This document shows positions 1 to 5,276 of a DNA stretch of 7,256 nt, in pieces. The notes below the pieces were generated by a model. That model was not told the origin of the DNA and searched no databases. It saw nothing but the letters and a program-made list of their open reading frames with translations. The position numbers were made by a program, and so were the translations under genes. How positions within the stretch are numbered: position 1 is the stretch's first letter; every line of letters starts with the position of its first letter. This DNA is from CAG-791 sp963657295 (GTDB taxonomy: Bacteria; Bacillota; Clostridia; Lachnospirales; Lachnospiraceae): assembly GCA_963657295.1 (NCBI GenBank), contig CAVKMX010000113.1, positions 1 through 7,256 on the forward strand, given 5' to 3'.

Positions 1-587
1 GCCTTGATCATATCGCCTTTGACCATCCAGGACCCGCCTGCGCAGAAGATCTTGCTGTTCTGCAGATATTCGGTGACGTTGGAGGCGCTGATGCCGCCGG
101 TGGGCATGACCTTCAATGCGGTCAGGGCAGCGGTAATCGCCTTGATCATCTTCAGGCCGCCGGAGGGCTCTGCAGGGAAGAACTTCACATGATCCAGACC
201 AAGATTCATGGCGGCGAGCATTTCGGAAGGAGACTGCGTTCCGGGGCAAACCGGGATATCCTTTTCGATGCAGTATTTCACGATGGCAGGGTCAAATCCG
301 GGAGACACGATGAATTTGGCACCGGCAGCGACGGCACGATCGACCTGATCAATGGTCAGAACCGTTCCGGCTCCGACCAGGAGCTCCGGGAACTTTTCAG
401 CCATGATGCGGATGGATTCCTCCGCAGCATCCGTGCGGAAGGTTACCTCGGCGGCCGGAAGGCCGCCCTCCACGAGGCACTTGCCGAGGGGCTCAGCGTC
501 CTTCACGTCGTTTAATACGACGACAGGAATGATGCCGATCTCTTCAAATTTCTTGAATACAGCTTCAGACTTTGCAGAATTAGCCAT
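1..587 (-). CDS. eda: KDPG / 4-hydroxy-2-oxoglutarate aldolase (partial, C-terminus beyond the left edge)
   Basis: This class I (Schiff-base) cytoplasmic aldolase splits 2-keto-3-deoxy-6-phosphogluconate into pyruvate and glyceraldehyde 3-phosphate, the last step of the KDG/hexuronate route. The first 195 residues are present. The family is usually about 205-215 residues, so only a short C-terminal piece is missing. Visible family marks are AAEVTFRT (about 45-52, with the conserved Glu and Arg), GAGT (72-75), PGTQSPSE (115-122), HVKFFPAE (133-140, where K135 should be the Schiff-base lysine) and MPTGGI (161-166). The start is the ATG at 587-585, preceded by TAAGGAGA at a short distance. That ribosome binding site contains the stop codon of the upstream kinase gene, and only 10 bases separate the two genes, so they are very likely co-transcribed and translationally coupled. 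Some members of the family also act on 4-hydroxy-2-oxoglutarate, and sequence alone does not exclude this. Confidence 0.94.
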   Translation of the reverse strand, partial: MANSAKSEAVFKKFEEIGIIPVVVLNDVKDAEPLGKCLVEGGLPAAEVTFRTDAAEESIRIMAEKFPELLVGAGTVLTIDQVDRAVAAGAKFIVSPGFDPAIVKYCIEKDIPVCPGTQSPSEMLAAMNLGLDHVKFFPAEPSGGLKMIKAITAALTALKVMPTGGISASNVTEYLQNSKIFCAGGSWMVKGDMIK

Positions 588-597
588 TTCTCTCTCC

Positions 598-1695
598 TTA
601 TCTCTTTACACGTGCACCTGCACCGCCCATCAGACCTTCCACCTCATCAACAGAGGCCATGGAGGTATCTCCGGGTGTTGTCATGGCAAGGGCGCCGTGA
701 GCGGCACCGTAGTTGACAGCCTTCTCAGGATCCTGTGTGGTCATAAGACCGTACACCAGTCCGGAAGCGAAGGAATCACCGCCGCCGACGCGATCCATGA
801 TCTCAAGACCATTGTACTCCTTGGACTGGAAGATCTGACCATCTGCCCAGCAGATTGCCTTCCAGTCATTCACGGTAGCGGTCTTCACTGTGCGGAGCGT
901 GGTTGCGATCGCCTTGAAATTCGGATATATCTCTGCGGCGTGATCGATCATCTTCTTGTAGCCGTCGATGTTCAGCTTCTTGAGGCCCTCATCCTGTCCC
1001 TCAATCTGCAGACCAAGGCAGGCCGTGAAATCTTCTTCGTTGCCGATCATAACATCGACGTACTGAGCAATTTCCTTATTGACAGCCTGGCACTTCTCCA
1101 GACCGCCGATGGCGGACCACATGGAAGGACGATAGTTCAGGTCGTAGGAAACGATGGTGCCGTATTTCTTGGCGGTCTTGATGGCTGCGATGACGGTCTC
1201 GCAGCTCTGCTCGGAGAGAGCGGCGTAGATGCCGCCGGTATGGAGCCAGCGGACGCCAAGCTCACCGAAGATATACTCAAAGTTCAGCTCTTCCGGGGTG
1301 GCCTGAGAAATGGCGGTATTGAAACGGTCGGAGCAGCCGACAGCACCGCGGATGCCGAAGCCCCGCTCAGTGAAATTCAGTCCGTTGCGGCAGATGCGTC
1401 CGATTCCATCGGTTTTCTTCATATAGATCAGAGAGGTGTCAACGCCGCCCTGCTCGATGAAATCCTTCAGGAGACGACCGACTTCGTTGTTGGCGAAGGC
1501 AGTGATGACGGCGGTGTTCATGCCGAAGCACTTGTGCAGACCGCGGATTACGTTATACTCTCCGCCGCCTTCCCAGGCACGGAAGCTCCGGGCAGTGCGG
1601 ATGCGGCCTTCACCGGGATCCAGACGCAGCATTACTTCACCGAGAGATACGGCATCGTACTTACAGGTCTTAGGGTCTTTCAGATTCAGTTCCAT
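598..1695 (-). CDS. kdgK: PfkB-family sugar kinase, probably 2-keto-3-deoxygluconate kinase
   Basis: The likely reaction is ATP-dependent phosphorylation of 2-keto-3-deoxygluconate to KDPG, the substrate of the aldolase encoded next door. The protein has 365 residues, somewhat longer than the roughly 310-345 usual for KDG kinases. PfkB (ribokinase) marks are GGGEYNV at 43-49, which matches the N-terminal substrate-side signature, and DRVGGGDSF at 301-309, which matches the C-terminal signature with the GGG anion hole (304-306) and D307 as catalytic base. The fold is clear. The exact sugar is inferred from the aldolase partner and the divergent IclR regulator. The start is the ATG at 1695-1693, with AAGGAG at 1708-1703 and a 7-base spacer. 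An in-frame ATG at 1755 would add 20 residues before the conserved start of the domain and has no comparable ribosome binding site. Another PfkB sugar kinase activity is possible. Confidence 0.88.
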   Translation of the reverse strand: MELNLKDPKTCKYDAVSLGEVMLRLDPGEGRIRTARSFRAWEGGGEYNVIRGLHKCFGMNTAVITAFANNEVGRLLKDFIEQGGVDTSLIYMKKTDGIGRICRNGLNFTERGFGIRGAVGCSDRFNTAISQATPEELNFEYIFGELGVRWLHTGGIYAALSEQSCETVIAAIKTAKKYGTIVSYDLNYRPSMWSAIGGLEKCQAVNKEIAQYVDVMIGNEEDFTACLGLQIEGQDEGLKKLNIDGYKKMIDHAAEIYPNFKAIATTLRTVKTATVNDWKAICWADGQIFQSKEYNGLEIMDRVGGGDSFASGLVYGLMTTQDPEKAVNYGAAHGALAMTTPGDTSMASVDEVEGLMGGAGARVKR

Positions 1696-1711
1696 AGGAG
1701 AACTCCTTTCG

Positions 1712-1741
1712 GGAATCCGGAGCACCTGCACCGGAAATTCC
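1712..1741 (-). promoter_or_regulatory. Hairpin in the kdgK leader just upstream of the ribosome binding site
   Basis: On the kdgK transcript GGAAT (1741-1737) pairs with ATTCC (1716-1712). After a two-base bulge (1736-1735), CCGG (1734-1731) pairs with CCGG (1720-1717), leaving a 10-base loop. The nine-pair stem ends three bases before the AAGGAG element at 1708-1703. It could protect the 5' end or influence ribosome access. The pairing is seen directly and any regulatory role is inference. Confidence 0.4.
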
Positions 1742-1766
1742 ATGATGTATGACAACGACCTTGCAT

Positions 1767-1787
1767 ATATTCCACAATATGAAATAT
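1767..1787 (-). promoter_or_regulatory. Candidate IclR-family operator in the kdgK leader
   Basis: This is a 21-base imperfect palindrome in which 8 of 10 symmetric pairs match around centre 1777. Its core, read on the minus strand from 1785 to 1769, is ATTTCATATTGTGGAAT. It matches the palindrome before the regulator gene (1970-1986) at 11 of 17 positions, and five of the six differences are transitions. It lies about 25-45 bases downstream of the start site predicted from the strong kdgK promoter, so a bound repressor would act as a roadblock. It also overlaps a weaker promoter-like pair (TTGATA 1790-1785 and TATATG 1769-1764, spacer 15). Binding by the adjacent IclR protein is inferred. 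Confidence 0.55.
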
Positions 1788-1818
1788 CAACTTCACATCG
1801 CGGCCCTTTATAGTTTTC

Positions 1819-1846
1819 ATTATAGGCACGAAGGTGGGATTGTCAA
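1819..1846 (-). promoter_or_regulatory. Sigma-A-type promoter for kdgK-eda
   Basis: On the minus strand a perfect TTGACA (1846-1841) is followed after 16 bases by a perfect TATAAT (1824-1819). Transcription should begin near 1812, giving a leader of about 117 bases before the kdgK ATG. A promoter this close to consensus is expected to be strong and to need repression, which fits the candidate operator downstream. No CcpA-type cre site was recognised nearby. Confidence 0.85.
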
Positions 1847-1940
1847 TACGGACAAAGAGAGAAATGTTACGGTGAAATATGTTGAAAATACACCAAAAAC
1901 CGGCAGAACCCGGGGCACGGCGGACGAAGCGGGGCCGGTA

Positions 1941-1969
1941 TTGTCAGAGCAAAGCGGACATGCTATGAT
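1941..1969 (+). promoter_or_regulatory. Promoter of the IclR-family regulator gene
   Basis: TTGTCA (1941-1946), a 17-base spacer and TATGAT (1964-1969) each match the sigma-A consensus at 5 of 6 positions. The TG at 1961-1962 makes this an extended -10. The start site should fall near 1976, inside the adjoining palindrome, with a leader of about 80 bases to the ATG at 2056. Confidence 0.75.
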
Positions 1970-1986
1970 GTTTCGTATAGCGAAAC
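1970..1986 (+). promoter_or_regulatory. Candidate autoregulatory operator of the IclR-family regulator
   Basis: The palindrome GTTTCGTATAGCGAAAC has perfect 6-base arms around a 5-base centre. It directly follows the -10 box and covers the predicted start site, a position where a bound protein would block initiation. The arm sequence resembles sites bound by IclR-family proteins, which commonly have TTTC/GAAA arms. A second site of the same pattern lies in the kdgK leader at 1769-1785. The symmetry is seen directly. The identity of the binding protein is inferred from the gene immediately downstream. Confidence 0.65.
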
Positions 1987-2055
1987 GCAAAACGCAAAAC
2001 CCTTTCTTCCCATCCCGACAGGACAAGGACATTGCGATTAAGGAGGAGACAGAGA

Positions 2056-2895
2056 ATGAAGGAGAACGATACAATGACATCGCGGGAACCGGCACAGCTT
2101 CGCGCCTCCTCCGGAGAAGAGAATCCCATTCAGGTGGCCGGCAGGCTTTTCGGCGCACTGGAATATCTGGCACGGAACGGCACCAGCACGCTGGCGGAGC
2201 TGACGCAGGCACTGGGACTGAACAAGAGCACGACGCACCGTGTACTGGCTTCCCTCCAATATATGAATTATGTGCGGCAGGATCCCGGAACCGGGCATTA
2301 CGAGGCAACCTTTAAGCTGGTCACGCTGGCGGAGCATCTTCTGGAGCAGGTGGATGTTGCACAGATGGCGCGCCCGTACCTGAAGGAACTCGCAGCGGAG
2401 GTGGCGGAGACGGTGCATTTTGTGGAACGGGATAAGGATAAGGTGGTCTACGTTGACAAGGTCGACTCGGTGGACCGCACGGTCCGTATGACCTCTTACA
2501 TCGGCAGCCGGATCCCTTTTTACCGGACAGGGGTGGGAAAGGCGATGATGGCCAATCTGCCGGATCCGGAGATTCTGGCACTGTGGAATTCCTGCACCAT
2601 TGAGAAGAGCACTGCTTATACCATCACGGATCCGCATGATTTTCTGGAGGAAATAGCGGAGGTCCGCAGAAAAGGATACGCGCTGGACAATGAGGAGAAT
2701 GAAGCGGGGGTCCGCTGCATTGCGGCTGCACTGGCTATGGACGGCGGAGCGAGGTACGCTTTTTCGGTTTCGGTTCCGATCAGCCGCATGGACAACGAGA
2801 GGATCCGGGAGCTGTCCGGCCTGGTGCTGGATACGAAGACGGCCATTGATGCGGAGCTGACCGGGAGACTCCAGGAGAGAATTTCCGGCCGCTGA
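2056..2895 (+). CDS. IclR-family transcriptional regulator, probable KDG/hexuronate regulator
   Basis: This is a DNA-binding regulator of 279 residues, close to the family's usual 250-280. The N-terminal winged helix-turn-helix covers roughly 24-85, with the helix-turn-helix at about 46-67 (LAELTQALGLNKSTTHRVLA). The effector-binding domain follows from about 90 to 275 and carries the family's conserved tract DNEENEAGVRCIAAAL at 211-226. IclR proteins usually act as dimers or tetramers and sense small organic acids. Its divergent position next to kdgK-eda suggests a KdgR-like repressor released by KDG or KDPG; this is inference, because IclR paralogues differ widely in ligand. The start is the ATG at 2056, with AGGAGGAG at 2041-2048 and a 7-base spacer. 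An ATG at 2074 also has an AAGGAG (2059-2064) and would remove six residues. The first 20 or so residues are unlike the conserved domain. A weak terminator follows the gene. Confidence 0.93.
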   Translation: MKENDTMTSREPAQLRASSGEENPIQVAGRLFGALEYLARNGTSTLAELTQALGLNKSTTHRVLASLQYMNYVRQDPGTGHYEATFKLVTLAEHLLEQVDVAQMARPYLKELAAEVAETVHFVERDKDKVVYVDKVDSVDRTVRMTSYIGSRIPFYRTGVGKAMMANLPDPEILALWNSCTIEKSTAYTITDPHDFLEEIAEVRRKGYALDNEENEAGVRCIAAALAMDGGARYAFSVSVPISRMDNERIRELSGLVLDTKTAIDAELTGRLQERISGR

Positions 2896-2907
2896 GGTTC
2901 GGCCGAC

Positions 2908-2932
2908 CGGGTGCGCGCCGCCCCGTTATTTT
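2908..2932 (+). terminator. Weak candidate intrinsic terminator after the IclR-family gene
   Basis: CGGG plus TG (2908-2913) pairs with CG...CCCG (2919-2925) through six pairs, including one U-G wobble and one bulged C (2921), around the loop CGCGC. The run TTATTTT (2926-2932) follows. The stem is short but GC-rich and the tract is U-rich, so partial termination before purF is plausible. A separate six-pair CGGCCG hairpin (2886-2891 with 2900-2905) overlaps the stop codon and has no U tract. Confidence 0.42.
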
Positions 2933-2974
2933 CAATCGGCAGAAGCGGAATGGATGCGAAACAGAGAGGGAATG

Positions 2975-2983
2975 TGTTATATT
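2975..2983 (+). promoter_or_regulatory. Probable extended -10 promoter for the purF cluster
   Basis: TGTTATATT fits an extended -10 (TG, one base, then TATATT). The -35 region around 2955-2960 is poor (TGCGAA), so the extended -10 would have to carry the promoter. The predicted start near 2990 leaves a leader of only about 20 bases. That is too short for a purine riboswitch upstream of purF, and I see no such aptamer in 2896-3007. Confidence 0.45.
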
Positions 2984-3007
2984 GTTTGATGCTGTAGGAG
3001 AGACGGC

Positions 3008-4504
3008 GTGTGCGTTACAGGCAGGAAGGAAGAGAACAGCGTGAGGAAGATAAGAGAAGAGTGCGGCGTTTTCGGAATCTGGTCACCGGTGAAGCAGAAA
3101 CTGCCGATGCTGACCTATTATGGATTGTTCGCTCTGCAGCATCGCGGGCAGGAGGCCGCAGGCATTGCGGTAAATGAGGACGGCGTGTTCCGGTACCACA
3201 GGGATCTTGGCCTGGTGCACGAGGTCTTTCATCATCAGGAGCTGGATCAGCTGGGAGAAGGACAGATCTCGGTGGGGCATGTCCGCTATTCCACCAGCGG
3301 GGTTTCGAACCGCAGCAATGCGCAGCCGGTGGTGGTCCGTCACATCAAGGGCAGCATGGCCCTGTGCCACAACGGCAATCTGGTCAATTCCTATGAGCTG
3401 AGGGAACAGCTGGAGAACGATGGGTGCATTTTTCACTCCACGACGGACACAGAGGTGATTTCCTATCTGATCACCCGGGAGCGGCTGCACTGCACCTCCA
3501 TCGAAGAGGCGGTGAATCATGTGGTCGGCAGGATTCACGGCGCATATTCGCTGGTCATCATGTCTCCGACCAAGCTGATTGCCGTACGGGATCCGCACGG
3601 CTTCCGCCCGCTTTGCTACGGCACCACAAAGGACGGATCGGTTGTATTCGCCTCCGAATCCTGCGCGCTGGATGCGGTAGGAGCGAAGCTCGTCCGGGAT
3701 TTAAAGCCCGGCGAAATCATGGTATGCGACCGAAACGGTCTGCGTTCCATTGAGGATCATGTGGGCGAAGCGAAGCCGTCGGTCTGCGTCTTTGAATATA
3801 TTTATTTTGCACGTCCGGATTCGGTCATCGACGGAGCCTCTGTTCATGAGGCCCGGGTCCGTGCGGGGGCTTTTCTTGCACTGGAGCATCCGGTGCAGGC
3901 GGATGTGGTCATCGGCGTACCGGATTCCGGGCTGGATGCGGCCCTTGGATATTCCAAGCAGTCCGGCATTCCTTACGGCATCGGCATGCTCAAGAACAAA
4001 TACATCGGCCGGACCTTCATTTCGCCCGGACAGGCCGCAAGGGAAGACCTGGTGAAGATCAAGCTCAATCCGATCGCGGAGACGATCCGTGGGAAACGCG
4101 TGGTTCTCATCGACGATTCCATTGTGCGCGGCACCACATCGGCCCGGATCGTCCGCCTGGTTCGGGAAGCCGGAGCCACCGAGGTTCACTTCCGTGTATC
4201 GGCACCGCCCTTCCTGAATCCCTGCTATTACGGGACGGACATTGATTCCAGAGAGAATCTGATCGCATGCCATCATTCGGTGGAGGAGATTGCGGAGTTC
4301 ATCGGTGCGGATTCTCTTGGCTACCTGTCGGTGGAGAACGCCCTGAAGCTGGCGGCAGGCAACGATGCGGAAGGACGATTCTGCTCCGCGTGCTTTGACG
4401 GGAAATATCCCACCGAGGTGCCGTCTGAAACCTCCAAGGATCGATTTGAGAGCAAGATTCCGCAGGAATGGCTGGACAAGCATTGCGGGGCAAAGGGAGT
4501 GTGA
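3008..4504 (+). CDS. purF: Glutamine phosphoribosylpyrophosphate amidotransferase
   Basis: PurF catalyses the first committed step of purine synthesis, converting PRPP and glutamine to 5-phosphoribosylamine in the cytoplasm. From GTG 3008 it is 498 residues. C19 in EECGVFGI should become the N-terminal catalytic cysteine after propeptide removal. The glutaminase domain (about 19-250) has HVRYSTSG (91-98) and HNGNLVNS (121-128). The phosphoribosyltransferase domain has the PRPP loop VLIDDSIVRGTTS (366-378). Cysteines 260, 406, 459 and 462 sit where the Bacillus-type enzyme binds a 4Fe-4S cluster, so this is the oxygen-sensitive Fe-S class. AGGAG at 2996-3000 lies 7 bases before GTG 3008. A second GTG at 3041, after AGGAAGGA (3023-3030), would give a 7-residue propeptide instead of 18 and is a serious alternative. 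The next gene starts 10 bases after the stop. Regulation is not evident beyond the promoter upstream. Confidence 0.97.
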   Translation: MCVTGRKEENSVRKIREECGVFGIWSPVKQKLPMLTYYGLFALQHRGQEAAGIAVNEDGVFRYHRDLGLVHEVFHHQELDQLGEGQISVGHVRYSTSGVSNRSNAQPVVVRHIKGSMALCHNGNLVNSYELREQLENDGCIFHSTTDTEVISYLITRERLHCTSIEEAVNHVVGRIHGAYSLVIMSPTKLIAVRDPHGFRPLCYGTTKDGSVVFASESCALDAVGAKLVRDLKPGEIMVCDRNGLRSIEDHVGEAKPSVCVFEYIYFARPDSVIDGASVHEARVRAGAFLALEHPVQADVVIGVPDSGLDAALGYSKQSGIPYGIGMLKNKYIGRTFISPGQAAREDLVKIKLNPIAETIRGKRVVLIDDSIVRGTTSARIVRLVREAGATEVHFRVSAPPFLNPCYYGTDIDSRENLIACHHSVEEIAEFIGADSLGYLSVENALKLAAGNDAEGRFCSACFDGKYPTEVPSETSKDRFESKIPQEWLDKHCGAKGV

Positions 4505-4514
4505 TGCAGGTTCC

Positions 4515-5276
4515 ATGAGGATAGACAAATATCTGGCAGATATGGGGGCCGGAACGCGGAGTGAGATAAAAAAGGGAATACGAAAGGACGGGGCCAGGAT
4601 CGGCGATGTGCTGGTTCATGACCCCGGCTTTCTTCTTTCGGAGAAGGAACCGTATCCGGACGTCGCCTACGGAGGAAGGCTCTGGCGGTATGAGCCGGTC
4701 GTATGGTATATGATGAACAAGCCGGCAGGGGTTCTTTCTGCCTGCGGGGACAAACGGCAGAGAACGGTTCTGGATCTGATGGAAGAGCAGAAGCGCACCG
4801 ATTTGTTTCCGGTGGGGAGGCTCGACAAGGACACGGAGGGGCTGCTGCTCATCACCAACGACGGTGAGGCGGCTCACCGGCTCCTTGCACCGAAATTCCA
4901 CGTGGATAAGACTTATCTGGTGAGGCTCTCAGAGAGTACGGAGGCGGGACCCGGCTTTACGCAGAGCGATGCAGAGCGTTTTGCCGCGGGCATTTCCTAT
5001 GATGAGAATCTGACGGCTCTGCCTGCACAGCTGATGCCGGCGCCCTTCGGCAATTCGAGAGAAGCCTATGTCACCATCCGAGAGGGGAAATTTCATCAGA
5101 TCAAAAAGATGGTGGCCGCGCTTGGAAACGGGAAGGAAGTCGGATACTTAAGGCGCGTGAGCTTCGGACCGCTTTCGCTGGATGAGAGGCTGGCTCCCGG
5201 GGAGTACCGCAGGCTTACGGAAGAAGAATGCAGGCAGCTGTACCGCGCGGCCGGAAAGGAAGACAGCAGGACATGA
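4515..5276 (+). CDS. rsuA: RsuA-type 16S rRNA pseudouridine synthase
   Basis: The 253-residue protein belongs to the RsuA/RluB/E/F family, which isomerises a specific uridine of rRNA to pseudouridine. It has an N-terminal S4 RNA-binding domain (RIDKYLADMGAGTRSEIKKG, 2-21) and the catalytic motif GRLDKDTEGLLLITNDG (101-117), with D104 as the nucleophile. The C-terminal part contains EGKFHQIKKM (190-199) and LAPGEYRRLTEEE (226-238). The HVDKTYLV stretch (129-136) and the LAPGEYR ending are more like RsuA, which in E. coli modifies 16S U516, than like RluB. The exact target base is therefore inferred. The start is the ATG at 4515, 10 bases after the purF stop. Its ribosome binding site is poor (AGG four bases before, AAAGGGAG further upstream), so translation may depend on coupling to purF. 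The stop TGA overlaps the lepA ATG. Confidence 0.9.
   Translation: MRIDKYLADMGAGTRSEIKKGIRKDGARIGDVLVHDPGFLLSEKEPYPDVAYGGRLWRYEPVVWYMMNKPAGVLSACGDKRQRTVLDLMEEQKRTDLFPVGRLDKDTEGLLLITNDGEAAHRLLAPKFHVDKTYLVRLSESTEAGPGFTQSDAERFAAGISYDENLTALPAQLMPAPFGNSREAYVTIREGKFHQIKKMVAALGNGKEVGYLRRVSFGPLSLDERLAPGEYRRLTEEECRQLYRAAGKEDSRT

Noticed and set aside
352..1752. A 466-codon open frame on the plus strand, opposite kdgK and eda
   Set aside because: It is the antisense shadow of two clearly recognised minus-strand genes in GC-rich DNA. Its translation shows no family motif and it has no matching ribosome binding site.
1861..1878. Two GAAAT half-sites (1861-1865 and 1874-1878) upstream of the kdgK -35 box
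   Set aside because: They are direct rather than inverted repeats and do not fit the 17-base operator pattern. They are common words in an AT-rich stretch.
1896..1940. Minus-strand hairpin CCGGC...GCCGG followed by TTTTT, upstream of the kdgK promoter
   Set aside because: The stem has only five pairs around a loop of more than 20 bases, and no minus-strand transcript is expected to reach it, so a terminator call is not supported.
1983..1999. Short tandem repeat CGCAAAA in the regulator leader
   Set aside because: There are only two full copies, too few and too short to call a repeat feature.
2896..3007. Purine-type riboswitch or PurR box upstream of purF
   Set aside because: The gap is only 112 bases, the predicted leader is about 20 bases, and no aptamer-like core or pair of PurBox sequences is visible.
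3701..4528. A 275-codon open frame on the minus strand opposite purF
   Set aside because: It is antisense to the conserved PurF transferase domain, with no motif or initiation signal.
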